Source of the DNA: Paenibacillus pasadenensis
Lineage (GTDB): Bacteria; Bacillota; Bacilli; Paenibacillales; Paenibacillaceae
DNA length: 64,000 bases
NCBI RefSeq assembly: GCF_023715725.1
Contig: NZ_JAMBOT010000009.1
Location: 1-64,000 of the forward strand
Direction of reading: 5' to 3'
Shown one piece after another: positions 1 through 8,175 of the stretch. A program made the translations under genes and the position numbers. The notes under the pieces are model-generated. The model did no database searches and was not told the origin of the DNA. It was given only the letters and a program-made list of their open reading frames with translations. Position 1 is the stretch's first letter, and every line of letters starts with the position of its first letter.

Positions 1-62
1 TTCGAGGTGGAAGCGCAGCAATGCGTGCAGCTGACGAATACTAATCGGTCGAGGGCTTATCC
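1..62 (+). rRNA. 23S ribosomal RNA, 3' end (partial)
   Basis: The window opens inside the last bases of a 23S rRNA gene. The segment around 31-60 (CTGACGAATACTAATCGGTC followed by GAGGGCTTAT) is the strongly conserved Firmicute 23S 3' terminus. The exact 3' end is estimated at about 62. The 143 bp that follow up to the first tRNA show no 5S rRNA. Confidence 0.9.
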
Positions 63-205
63 TTATCTACGCAAGACAACAGCCGGTCAGCACGGCATAC
101 CGTTCGATCCAGTTTTCAGGGCGCAAGATTGTTCCGTTCAAGGACAAGCTCTGTAAGATGGGACAAGTTGTACGGGCATTTGGCGATGCCTTACCTGAAT
201 CGCGT

Positions 206-282
206 GGCGGCATAGCTCAGCTGGCTAGAGCGTACGGTTCATACCCGTGAGGTCGGGGGTTCGATCCCCTCTGCCGCTACCA
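206..282 (+). tRNA. tRNA-Met (CAT)
   Basis: A 77-nt cloverleaf with acceptor GGCGGCA/TGCCGCT, D-arm GCTCAGCTGGCTAGAGC, anticodon CAT in loop TTCATAC, T-arm GGGGGTTCGATCCCC and encoded ACCA. The sequence resembles the elongator tRNA-Met of Bacillales rather than initiator tRNA. First of six tandem tRNAs after 23S. Confidence 0.93.
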
Positions 283-291
283 CCTTAATAT

Positions 292-367
292 GGAAGCTTA
301 GCTCAGCTGGGAGAGCATCTGCCTTACAAGCAGAGGGTCGGGGGTTCGATCCCCTCAGCTTCCACCA
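292..367 (+). tRNA. tRNA-Val (TAC)
   Basis: A 76-nt cloverleaf with acceptor GGAAGCT/AGCTTCC, anticodon TAC between arms CTGCC and AGCAG, T-arm GGGGGTTCGATCCCC and encoded ACCA. Confidence 0.95.
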
Positions 368-376
368 TATTTTCCT

Positions 377-453
377 GGAGCTGTGGTGTAGAGGCCTAAC
401 ATGCCTGCCTGTCACGCAGGAGACCGCGGGTTCGAATCCCGTCAGCTCCGCCA
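377..453 (+). tRNA. tRNA-Asp (GTC)
   Basis: A 77-nt cloverleaf with acceptor GGAGCTG/CAGCTCC, anticodon GTC in CCTGTCACG, discriminator G73 as is usual for tRNA-Asp, and encoded CCA. Confidence 0.95.
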
Positions 454-469
454 TTTTTACATCAAGTTC

Positions 470-545
470 GGCTCGGTAGCTCAGTCGGTAGAGCAAAGGA
501 CTGAAAATCCTTGTGTCGGCGGTTCGATTCCGTCCCGAGCCACCA
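470..545 (+). tRNA. tRNA-Phe (GAA)
   Basis: A 76-nt cloverleaf with acceptor GGCTCGG/CCGAGCC, anticodon GAA in ACTGAAAAT, and encoded ACCA. Confidence 0.95.
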
Positions 546-592
546 TTGGTTTTCTAAGTGAGCTAATGAATGGCGCATCTTAGAGCAATTGT

Positions 593-678
593 GGAGGATT
601 AGCGAAGTGGCCAAACGCAGCAGACTGTAAATCTGTTCTCTGACGAGTTCGGTGGTTCGAATCCATCATCCTCCACCA
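593..678 (+). tRNA. tRNA-Tyr (GTA)
   Basis: An 86-nt class II tRNA with a long variable arm, acceptor GGAGGAT/ATCCTCC, anticodon GTA in ACTGTAAAT, and encoded ACCA. Confidence 0.95.
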
Positions 679-690
679 CTTCTTTTATAA

Positions 691-766
691 GAGCCATTAG
701 CTCAGTTGGTAGAGCACCTGACTTTTAATCAGGGTGTCGAAGGTTCGAGTCCTTCATGGCTCACCA
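691..766 (+). tRNA. tRNA-Lys (TTT)
   Basis: A 76-nt cloverleaf with acceptor GAGCCAT/ATGGCTC, anticodon TTT in ACTTTTAAT, and encoded ACCA. Last tRNA of the array. Confidence 0.95.
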
Positions 767-782
767 GTTTATTACACAATCA

Positions 783-811
783 AAGTGCTGACCTCGGTCA
801 GTGCTTTTTTT
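783..811 (+). terminator. terminator of the rRNA/tRNA operon
   Basis: Stem GCTGACC / GGTCAG plus GC with one bulged T, followed by a run of seven T. It lies directly behind tRNA-Lys and closes the stable-RNA transcript. Confidence 0.7.
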
Positions 812-877
812 CATTTTCACCGGTTCATGGTACACTTGATGCATGGCTCTGCCTAAAACACGAACAGGAGATGACAC

Positions 878-1972
878 ATGGCATCAGGAGATTGGCTGGA
901 TGAAATGCGGCGCATCCTGGGAGCAGACATTCGGATGCGAGCCTATACGGCAGAGCAATGGCGGGAGCTAAAGCCGATTCTGGATGAAGGCCCTTATCTG
1001 GCAGGCATGCAGACAGACGGAACCGTATGGCTTACTGCTGACCCTCAGCTTCTGGAGTGTTTGGAGATTCGGCGGCCCGAGCCGCTTAGCGTGACAGAAT
1101 TGAATTTGATCGGCCTTTTGATCAGTAAACGTAAAAATGACCGCAGTGGACAGTCTACAGCGATTGGAGCGGAGAAACAAGCTCTGGCGCTGGGAGCCTG
1201 GATTATGGAGCAGCTGGACAGGCCCGTTGCCGACATGCTTCCCGAAGATCTGGTTATTGGCGGCAGATTGTATGCGGACATGATTCCTTTTCTGCTCATT
1301 AGAGAATATAACGGATTAATAGAAGAGCCATATTCCGAATTGGAAAAGCTGTTGCGTTCTTTTTTTGCGGAGGAAATCGTTCTTGTGCCGCTGCAGCGCA
1401 ATGAATGGCTTATTTTAAGTCCTCTATCTCCTCTAAGCGATTCCCGCATGGACGGAGCGGACGAGGATGAATCCGAAGAAGATAGCTTGATGTCCATTGG
1501 TCTTGGTCTGCATGAGATGCTGGCAAGCGAATGGCTGGGCGAATGCCACTTGGCCGTTTCTTTCCCGATACAGCCTTCCAAAACAATTGTGGAAAGTACA
1601 GCGCTGCTGCGTGAAACGGTCCAGCTGGGCCGGCGGTTCCAGCATGGTTCCAACGTCCATCTCCCGTGGCAGCTGCATTTAGAAAGGCTGCTGAGTACGA
1701 TTCCGGAGCCGGATCGCGCTCGTTTTGTCGAGCAAGCCTTCAGCCGTTCCGATTATTATGTGGAGCCGGAGATTATGACGACGCTGGAAACGTTCTTTTC
1801 GCTGGACTGCAATGTGAGCGAAACGGCCAAAAAGCTGTATATTCACCGCAACACGCTGCTCTACCGGCTGGACAAGCTGAAGCAGGAGACGGGACTGGAT
1901 GTGAGGCAGTTTAGGGATGCCGTCATGGTCAAGGTCATTCTTCTATTGTATAAAGTTACGAAAAGAACCTGA
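878..1972 (+). CDS. PucR/CdaR-type transcriptional regulator
   Basis: A 364-residue protein. The C-terminal 60 residues (LDCNVSETAKKLYIHRNTLL, then YRLDKL) form the helix-turn-helix of the PucR/CdaR family (HTH_30). The longer N-terminal part has no motif I recognise and probably senses a ligand. The ATG at 878 has AGGAG at 866-870. The gene sits alone between the tRNA terminator and msmX, in the same orientation. A role in regulating sugar uptake is possible from the neighbour, but the sequence does not show it. Confidence 0.8.
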   Translation: MASGDWLDEMRRILGADIRMRAYTAEQWRELKPILDEGPYLAGMQTDGTVWLTADPQLLECLEIRRPEPLSVTELNLIGLLISKRKNDRSGQSTAIGAEKQALALGAWIMEQLDRPVADMLPEDLVIGGRLYADMIPFLLIREYNGLIEEPYSELEKLLRSFFAEEIVLVPLQRNEWLILSPLSPLSDSRMDGADEDESEEDSLMSIGLGLHEMLASEWLGECHLAVSFPIQPSKTIVESTALLRETVQLGRRFQHGSNVHLPWQLHLERLLSTIPEPDRARFVEQAFSRSDYYVEPEIMTTLETFFSLDCNVSETAKKLYIHRNTLLYRLDKLKQETGLDVRQFRDAVMVKVILLLYKVTKRT

Positions 1973-2082
1973 TATTTTTGTAAAGTTTGTGCATAGTCAT
2001 ACGCTTACATTTTCGGTTAAGATAGATTCATAACAGGAATGCATCAGGAACTTACATCAACATTCATTAGGGGGAAACCAAC

Positions 2083-3204
2083 ATGGCAGGCGTACGTTTA
2101 GAGCATGTTTACAAGAAATACCCTGGATCCGACAACGCATCCGTTAAAGACATCAACCTCGATATCAAGGACAAGGAATTCCTCGTTCTGGTTGGACCGT
2201 CCGGTTGCGGTAAATCCACTACTCTTCGTATGATTGCCGGCCTTGAGGAAATTTCCGAAGGCAAATTGTTCATCGGCGACCGCCTGGTGAATGACGTAGC
2301 TCCTAAAGATCGCGACATCGCGATGGTTTTCCAATCCTACGCTCTCTACCCGCATATGAACGTATACCAGAACATGGCGTTCGGCCTGAAGCTGCGTAAG
2401 TTCAAAAAAGCGGACATCGATAAACGCGTTCGTGAAGCTGCTAAAATTCTCGACATCGAGCATCTGCTTGACCGTAAACCTAAGGCTCTGTCCGGCGGTC
2501 AACGTCAGCGTGTCGCTCTGGGCCGTGCAATCGTCCGTGAACCGCAAGTGTTCCTGATGGACGAACCACTTTCCAACCTTGATGCCAAGCTGCGCGGTCA
2601 AATGCGCGCTGAGATCAGCAAGCTGACGAAACGTCTGGAAACAACGACGATCTACGTAACGCATGATCAGATTGAAGCTATGACGATGGGCGACCGTATC
2701 GTCGTTATGAAAGACGGCCTTATTCAACAAAACGCTTCCCCGGAAGAGCTGTACAACCATCCAGTAAACATTTTCGTAGCGGGCTTCATCGGCGCTCCTG
2801 CCATGAACTTCATTACGGGTACACTGAGCGAAGTTGGCGGAGCTCTCCGCTTCAAAGCTGCTGGTGTAGACGTAGTTCTTGCAGAAGGCAAAGCAAAAGT
2901 CCTGCGCGACAAAGGCTTCGTTGGCAAAGAGGTTGTTCTGGGTGTTCGTCCAGAGGATCTGCATGAAGAGCCAGTTTTCCTGGAAGCTTCCCCTAACAGC
3001 ATCGTAACGGCTAACATCGAGGTTGCTGAGAACCTTGGTCATGAAATGTACCTGTATCTGAACGGTATTGGCACAGATACGGTTATCGCTCGTGTAGACG
3101 GACGCTCCGGTATGCGTGACGGTACGACGGTTAAACTTGCGCTGGACATGAACAAAATCCATGTCTTCGACAAAACGACCGAACTGAACCTGTTCGAGAA
3201 CTAA
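2083..3204 (+). CDS. msmX: multi-sugar ABC transporter ATP-binding protein MsmX/UgpC type
   Basis: A 373-residue ATPase of the MalK/MsmX family, which energises several carbohydrate ABC importers. Walker A GPSGCGKST is at about residues 38-46, the signature LSGGQRQR at about 136-143, and Walker B FLMDEP follows. The part after residue 240 is the MalK-type regulatory OB-fold, including GVRPEDLH. No permease or binding protein is adjacent, which is typical of the orphan, shared MsmX. AGGGGG at 2070-2075 precedes the ATG. Transcription ends at the hairpin immediately downstream. Confidence 0.92.
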   Translation: MAGVRLEHVYKKYPGSDNASVKDINLDIKDKEFLVLVGPSGCGKSTTLRMIAGLEEISEGKLFIGDRLVNDVAPKDRDIAMVFQSYALYPHMNVYQNMAFGLKLRKFKKADIDKRVREAAKILDIEHLLDRKPKALSGGQRQRVALGRAIVREPQVFLMDEPLSNLDAKLRGQMRAEISKLTKRLETTTIYVTHDQIEAMTMGDRIVVMKDGLIQQNASPEELYNHPVNIFVAGFIGAPAMNFITGTLSEVGGALRFKAAGVDVVLAEGKAKVLRDKGFVGKEVVLGVRPEDLHEEPVFLEASPNSIVTANIEVAENLGHEMYLYLNGIGTDTVIARVDGRSGMRDGTTVKLALDMNKIHVFDKTTELNLFEN

Positions 3205-3218
3205 TTCTCTCGTTTCAT

Positions 3219-3254
3219 AAAAAGAGGCGCACCCCACAGGGTGCGCCTCTTTTT
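3219..3254. terminator. bidirectional terminator between msmX and nagZ
   Basis: Near-perfect stem AAAAAGAGGCGCACCC / GGGTGCGCCTCTTTTT with loop CACA. The T runs on both strands suit the two convergent genes. Confidence 0.9.
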
Positions 3255-3281
3255 GAATGAATGGGCCAGTTGGCCCGTTTT

Positions 3282-4640
3282 TTATTTAGTGACAGCAGCT
3301 GGACGGTACGGTGCTAACGCTGTTTCCGTCAATTTATTGAGTTGATCGGCTGAAGGAATCGGGACAGTTCGATCGTTAAGTTTATAGACGGTTTTTAAAG
3401 CTAGAACCCGGTACACACTCTCATTGAGACGCTCTGTCGAGATTGTTCCTCGATTGACGGCGTTTCTGAGGCTGTTATAAACGAGGCTGATGTTTTCGTC
3501 GCCGTGGCAGACGAGCGCAATATCGCCTCCAGCCAACACGAAACGAACCGCCGCATCCCCTAAATTATAGTTTTCCTTAATTGCTCCCATCGTCAAATCA
3601 TCGCTAATGACAAGTCCGTCGAAGCTGAGCTTATCACGCAACAGTCCGGTTATAATCGGCTTTGAAAGCGAAGCAGGATAATCAGGATCAAGCTTTGGCA
3701 GCAGAATGTGAGCAACCATAACTGCTTCAGCGCCATTGTCGATTGCAGCCTCAAACGGCGGGAGCTCCAGTTGAGACAGGCGACTCAAGCCATTACTGAG
3801 AACAGGAAGCTCCAAATGAGAGTCAACCGATGTATCTCCGTGGCCAGGGAAATGTTTCACGACACCAAGAACGCCATTGTTTTTATGCGATTTGAGCTCA
3901 GCAATGCCAAGTTTGGCGACCAGTGAGGGCGAGCTGCCAAAGGAGCGGTCCCCGATTACAGGATTGTCAGGATTGCTGTTCACATCCAGCACAGGAGCGA
4001 AGTTCAAGTTGAAGCCAAAAGCCTTTACCCGCTTCGCTAGTTGCTCTCCGGCCGTGCGGGCGTATGCCTCGCTTCCGCTTTTGCCTATTTCACCGCTCGA
4101 GGGAAGTTTGTCTACTTGAGAAGGCAGTCTGGATACGCGCCCGCCCTCTTCATCAACAGAAAGGAACAACGGCTCGCCGCCTGCCCGGCGATTCAAATTT
4201 TTTAATTGATTGGTTAAGGCAACGGTGCTGGAAACAGACTTCATATTGGGACGAAACAGGATGAAGCCTCCCGCTTCGCGGTTGTTAATGATCGATTGGG
4301 TCTCAGTATCAGCAACTTCGCCATCAAGACCGGCAATGATGAGCTGTCCCACTTTATCCGATGTGCTCATATCCATTACCTTCTCGGCTGTTGCGACCTG
4401 CTGTTCTAAGGTAAGTCCCGGTGCTGCGGGCCATTTCATCGGCTCGTGTTTTAAAGGGAGGGGGGCGGGGTGATAGGCAGAAGCCGGAGAAATGGCTGTC
4501 AGGGCGGCGGATAAAGCGGCTGTGTCGTCAGGATGGCTGCCCAATTGCACAAAAATGCCTACAGATGCGGCAAGCAGCAGCGATACCGAAAAGGTAGTCT
4601 TCGCTGTTCTTTTTGCCGGCGATTTGCGCTTAAACCTCAT
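3282..4640 (-). CDS. nagZ: surface beta-N-acetylhexosaminidase, GH3 (NagZ type)
   Basis: A 452-residue glycoside hydrolase family 3 protein. The motif KHFPGHGDTSVDSH (about residue 260) carries the His/Asp pair of the NagZ subfamily, which removes GlcNAc from peptidoglycan fragments. VDEEGGRVSRL and VISDDLTMGAI (nucleophile Asp region) are also present. The N-terminus has basic residues followed by a hydrophobic segment (TTFSVSLLLAASVGIFVQL), which indicates a signal peptide or anchor and an extracellular enzyme as in Bacillus. I chose the ATG at 4640 because GAGGTG is spaced 6 nt from it. A GTG at 4649 is in frame but sits inside that ribosome binding site. Confidence 0.88.
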   Translation of the reverse strand: MRFKRKSPAKRTAKTTFSVSLLLAASVGIFVQLGSHPDDTAALSAALTAISPASAYHPAPLPLKHEPMKWPAAPGLTLEQQVATAEKVMDMSTSDKVGQLIIAGLDGEVADTETQSIINNREAGGFILFRPNMKSVSSTVALTNQLKNLNRRAGGEPLFLSVDEEGGRVSRLPSQVDKLPSSGEIGKSGSEAYARTAGEQLAKRVKAFGFNLNFAPVLDVNSNPDNPVIGDRSFGSSPSLVAKLGIAELKSHKNNGVLGVVKHFPGHGDTSVDSHLELPVLSNGLSRLSQLELPPFEAAIDNGAEAVMVAHILLPKLDPDYPASLSKPIITGLLRDKLSFDGLVISDDLTMGAIKENYNLGDAAVRFVLAGGDIALVCHGDENISLVYNSLRNAVNRGTISTERLNESVYRVLALKTVYKLNDRTVPIPSADQLNKLTETALAPYRPAAVTK

Positions 4641-4766
4641 ATTCAGCACCTCGCCTCTCTTTATAGGATTAGATCAATCAAAGGTCGATTTGGTTGCTTC
4701 ACTATTATGGACGAAAAGAATTGATTAAGGTTGCCCTCATGTTTGCTCCCCAAGGGTATCATACTG

Positions 4767-4780
4767 TGAAAACGGAAACA
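4767..4780 (+). promoter_or_regulatory. cre-like site upstream of hprK
   Basis: TGAAAACGGAAACA matches the CcpA operator consensus TGWNANCGNTNWCA at all but one position (A instead of T at position 10). It lies in the 332-bp gap between divergent nagZ and hprK. I found no other gene, RNA or strong hairpin in this gap. Confidence 0.4.
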
Positions 4781-4972
4781 ATGAGCTAATTCAGGTCAAT
4801 TTCACCTACACAAAGCTTAAAAACGCTTGGCGCCAGAGAGCTGTCAAAACCTTGCTACGTTGCGCTGAACAGCGATTTCCATTAGGATGGAACTATCAGC
4901 ATTGCTTGTAACAATCCAAACGATCTATTCCTACATAAGCTTGTGTTCAAGGAACCAATACAGGAGGCCCTC

Positions 4973-5911
4973 ATGCCCAAAAAAGTCAAAGTATCCGAAT
5001 TAATTCAGCCGTTCCAGCTGGAGATTCTGGCCGGAGAAGACGGGCTTCAACGTATTATAACGACCGACGATCTGTACCGGCCCGCGCTGGAAATGGCCGG
5101 GTATTTTCATTATTACCCAAAAGAGCGCGTTCAACTGCTTGGCAAAACCGAGCTGGCGTTTATCGAGACGCTGGACAGCAATGAGCGCCGTGAGCGCTTG
5201 GAGCGGTTATGCCATGACGAGACGCCGTGCATCTTGCTGACACGCGGCTTGGAACCGCCGATTGAGCTGCTGGAGCAAGCATCCGAGAAAAATATTCCCG
5301 TCATGCGCAGCCAGATTTCTACAACGATATTTTCCAGCCGTCTGACTAACTTCCTCGAACGCCGGCTCGCTCCTACCACGACGATTCATGGAGTGCTTGT
5401 TGATGTTTACGGAATGGGCATTCTCATTACCGGCGGCAGCGGCATCGGAAAAAGCGAAACGGCGCTTGAGCTCGTGAAACGCGGACATCGCCTTGTAGCC
5501 GACGATGCAGTTGAAATCCGGCAGACGTCTGACGGCCAGCTGCACGGAACGGCGCCTGATTTAATTCGCCATCTGCTCGAAATTCGCGGGCTGGGCATTA
5601 TTAATGTAATGACGCTGTTCGGAGCGGGAGCTATCCGCAACAACAAGCGGATCAGCGTTGTTATTCGTTTAGAAAATTGGCAGCCGGACAAGCAGTATGA
5701 CCGCCTTGGACTCGACGAGGAGACAACGCGAATTATTGAAACGGATGTGCCGCTTGTCACCGTTCCGGTTCGTCCAGGCCGAAACCTGGCTGTTATTATT
5801 GAGGTTGCAGCGATGAATTATCGCTTGAAGCGGATGGGCTATAACGCCGCGCTGCAGTTCACGAATAAACTTACCGAGACGATTGCCGATGATATGGACG
5901 ATTATGAATAA
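4973..5911 (+). CDS. hprK: HPr kinase/phosphorylase
   Basis: A 312-residue bifunctional enzyme that phosphorylates and dephosphorylates Ser46 of HPr and Crh, the signal for CcpA-mediated carbon catabolite control. The P-loop GGSGIGKS is at residues 154-161, the same place as in B. subtilis HprK. The HprK signature LLEIRGLGIINV follows at about 204. The N-terminal 130 residues are the HprK N-domain. ATG 4973 has AGGAGG at 4962-4967. A GTG 30 bp upstream is in frame but has no good ribosome binding site. First gene of the hprK-lgt-ppaX-yvoF block. Confidence 0.96.
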   Translation: MPKKVKVSELIQPFQLEILAGEDGLQRIITTDDLYRPALEMAGYFHYYPKERVQLLGKTELAFIETLDSNERRERLERLCHDETPCILLTRGLEPPIELLEQASEKNIPVMRSQISTTIFSSRLTNFLERRLAPTTTIHGVLVDVYGMGILITGGSGIGKSETALELVKRGHRLVADDAVEIRQTSDGQLHGTAPDLIRHLLEIRGLGIINVMTLFGAGAIRNNKRISVVIRLENWQPDKQYDRLGLDEETTRIIETDVPLVTVPVRPGRNLAVIIEVAAMNYRLKRMGYNAALQFTNKLTETIADDMDDYE

Positions 5912-5928
5912 GAAAGAGGTCTGTGCGA

Positions 5929-6960
5929 ATGACAACTATCGGTCTGCTCATTAATCCAATTGCTTTCAGCATCGGTCCGATTTCGGTCCATTGGTACGGC
6001 ATCATTCTTGGACTGGGTGCGCTGGCCGGCCTGCTGCTGGCCATTCGGGAAGGCAAACGCTTCGGGCTTTCCTCCGACTTTTTTATGGATCTGCTCCTGC
6101 TCGGCGTACCGTCCGCGATTATCGCGGCGCGAGCTTATTTTGTCGCTTTTAAATGGGACTATTATAAGCAGAACCCGGGAGAGATTTTTTCGATTTGGAA
6201 CGGCGGAATCGCCATTTATGGAGCTTTGATCGGCGCCGTCATCTGTGCGGTCATTTACACGCGGTCAAAAGGCTACAGCTTTTGGCGAATTGCCGACATC
6301 TGCGCTCCATCGCTGCTCATCGGGCAGATCATCGGACGCTGGGGCAACTTTGTTAACCAGGAAGCTTACGGCGGTGCGGTAACCAAGCGCTTTTTAACCG
6401 ATGAGCTGCACCTGCCGAATTGGATTGTGAACCAAATGTATGTGGAGCAGGACGGCTTGTTCCATCACCCGACCTTCCTTTATGAGTCGCTGTGGAACGT
6501 GCTCGGCATTCTGCTTATTTTCGTGATTCGCCGCCGTCCTTGGATGCGCGCCGGAGAAGTGTTTATCTCCTATTTAATCTGGTATTCCATCGGCCGCTTC
6601 TTTATTGAGGCGCTTCGGACGGACAGCCTGGCTTTTGTCGGACCATCCTGGCTTGCTTCCTTCATGGACGCGCTATGGTCGCCGATGACGGCGGTATTCC
6701 AAGCCGGTTACCTTGATCCGTCCTACGGCAATGTGCGTATTTCGCAGCTGATCGCGGTGCTGCTCGTTATTGCATGTATCGCGCTGATCGTTGTTAGACG
6801 CCAAACGGGAATGGCAGCTGAAAGATATGTCGATCCTATTATCAATCGCAAAACCGGCCTGCCGGCCGGAACGGAGCCGGAAGCGACCGTTTCCAATGCT
6901 TCCGCGCAGCCTAAGGAGAATCAGCATGAGCAGCAAGAAGATAAAAAACCTACTGTTTGA
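5929..6960 (+). CDS. lgt: prolipoprotein diacylglyceryl transferase
   Basis: A 343-residue polytopic membrane enzyme that transfers diacylglycerol to the lipobox Cys of prolipoproteins. The Lgt signature GRWGNFVNQEAYGG and the HPTFLYESLWN motif are present, along with about seven hydrophobic segments. The hydrophilic C-tail (from about residue 305) is longer than in most Lgt proteins. ATG 5929 is preferred because AGAGGT ends 8 nt before it. A GTG at 5923 lies only 2 nt from that site. The 3' end overlaps ppaX by 35 bp. Confidence 0.95.
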   Translation: MTTIGLLINPIAFSIGPISVHWYGIILGLGALAGLLLAIREGKRFGLSSDFFMDLLLLGVPSAIIAARAYFVAFKWDYYKQNPGEIFSIWNGGIAIYGALIGAVICAVIYTRSKGYSFWRIADICAPSLLIGQIIGRWGNFVNQEAYGGAVTKRFLTDELHLPNWIVNQMYVEQDGLFHHPTFLYESLWNVLGILLIFVIRRRPWMRAGEVFISYLIWYSIGRFFIEALRTDSLAFVGPSWLASFMDALWSPMTAVFQAGYLDPSYGNVRISQLIAVLLVIACIALIVVRRQTGMAAERYVDPIINRKTGLPAGTEPEATVSNASAQPKENQHEQQEDKKPTV

Positions 6961-7591
6961 TCTAGACGGAACGATTTTAGATACAAATGAATTGATTATG
7001 CGCAGCTTCCTTCACGCGCTGGAGGGAATTGCGCCTGCCGGATTTGGCCGGGAACAGATGATACCGCATATGGGCCTCAGACTAATTGACCAGCTGAATT
7101 ATTTTTCCGGCTTGCCGGACGCTTCTCACCTCATTCCAATCTACCGGGAAATGAATATGAGGCTTCACGACGATCTGGTCAAGCCGTTCCCGAACACGGT
7201 GGAGGTGCTGCAGCGCCTGAAGGGAGAAGGCTTTCGGCTTGGGGTTGTGACGACCAAGATCAGAATGTCTACGGACAAAGGCCTTAAGCTGACGGGTATG
7301 TACGACTTCATGGATGCCATTGTCACGTTGGATGATGTGCAAAACGCTAAGCCTCATCCCGAACCGGTGCTGAAGGCGATGCAGCTGCTTGGAGCGAAGC
7401 CGGAGGAGACGTTTATGGTTGGAGACAGCGCAGTTGATATGCAGTCGGCTTTGGAGGCCGGAGCTGTTCCCGTCGGTGTGGCCTGGTCCCTGAAAGGCGA
7501 GCAGCTGCTTCGCGAATATGGAGCCGTACATGTTCTGCAGGATATGCGGGACTTGTACAGCCTGCTCGGCGTGGAGTCTGAAGTGCTGTGA
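6926..7591 (+). CDS. ppaX: pyrophosphatase PpaX (HAD family)
   Basis: A 221-residue HAD hydrolase beginning MSSKKIKNLLFDLDGTILDT. In B. subtilis PpaX (216 aa), encoded at the same place in the hprK operon, hydrolyses the pyrophosphate made by HprK when it dephosphorylates HPr-Ser-P. HAD motif I DLDGT and motif III/IV MVGDSAVDMQSA are visible. ATG 6926 has AAGGAG at 6913-6918 inside the lgt coding region, giving a 35-bp overlap that suggests coupling. An in-frame upstream extension exists but lacks a ribosome binding site. Confidence 0.92.
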   Translation: MSSKKIKNLLFDLDGTILDTNELIMRSFLHALEGIAPAGFGREQMIPHMGLRLIDQLNYFSGLPDASHLIPIYREMNMRLHDDLVKPFPNTVEVLQRLKGEGFRLGVVTTKIRMSTDKGLKLTGMYDFMDAIVTLDDVQNAKPHPEPVLKAMQLLGAKPEETFMVGDSAVDMQSALEAGAVPVGVAWSLKGEQLLREYGAVHVLQDMRDLYSLLGVESEVL

Positions 7592-8067
7592 GAAAAGTCG
7601 AGCGCTATCCGACGGAGGGGCCGAATGCGCTGTGGCAGGTGTACCGGACGGTAAGCCGCTTCAAAGCGGTGCGGAACTTTATCGCCATTCAGATCACCCG
7701 ATACTGTCCGTCGCTGCCGGTGAAAAATTGGATCTACCGGAATGTGCTCGGCATGAAGGTCGGCCGTACCTCTTCGTTTGCGCTGATGGTCATGGTGGAT
7801 GTGTTTTTTCCGGAGCGGATCTCCGTCGGAGACAACTGCATCATCGGGTATAACACGACCATTTTGACACATGAGTATCTGATTCACGAATACCGCCTCG
7901 GCGATGTCATAATCGGTTCCAATGTCATGATCGGCGCGAATACGACGATTTTGCCGGGTGTGGCCATTGGGGACGGAGCGGTCGTGGCGGCAGGCTCCGT
8001 TGTGCACCGGGACGTAGCGGCAGGAGCTTTTGTTGGAGGTAATCCCGCACGGGAAATCCAAAGATAA
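7588..8067 (+). CDS. hexapeptide-repeat acyltransferase (YvoF-like)
   Basis: A 159-residue protein of the left-handed beta-helix acetyltransferase family. The C-terminal half carries hexapeptide repeats (ISVGDNCIIGYNTTI, VIIGSNVMIGANTTIL, VAIGDGAVVAAGSVV) and ends with the typical GGNPAREI. The position directly behind ppaX matches B. subtilis yvoF. The GTG start overlaps the ppaX stop (GTGA), indicating translational coupling. The substrate is not known; an acetyl-CoA-dependent O-acetyltransferase is likely. Confidence 0.82.
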   Translation: MRKVERYPTEGPNALWQVYRTVSRFKAVRNFIAIQITRYCPSLPVKNWIYRNVLGMKVGRTSSFALMVMVDVFFPERISVGDNCIIGYNTTILTHEYLIHEYRLGDVIIGSNVMIGANTTILPGVAIGDGAVVAAGSVVHRDVAAGAFVGGNPAREIQR

Positions 8068-8175
8068 TCCGAAGAAAATCTTAACTTTTTATGCAAAATC
8101 ACATATCGGCAACTTTTTGCAGTAAGGTGGCGTTATAGGAACATCATCTTACGCGCAAGGGGTTGTACGGACAGC

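Noticed and set aside
239..496. Open frame antisense to the tRNA array
   Set aside because: It is made entirely of tRNA sequence. Such frames are a known artefact over tRNA clusters.
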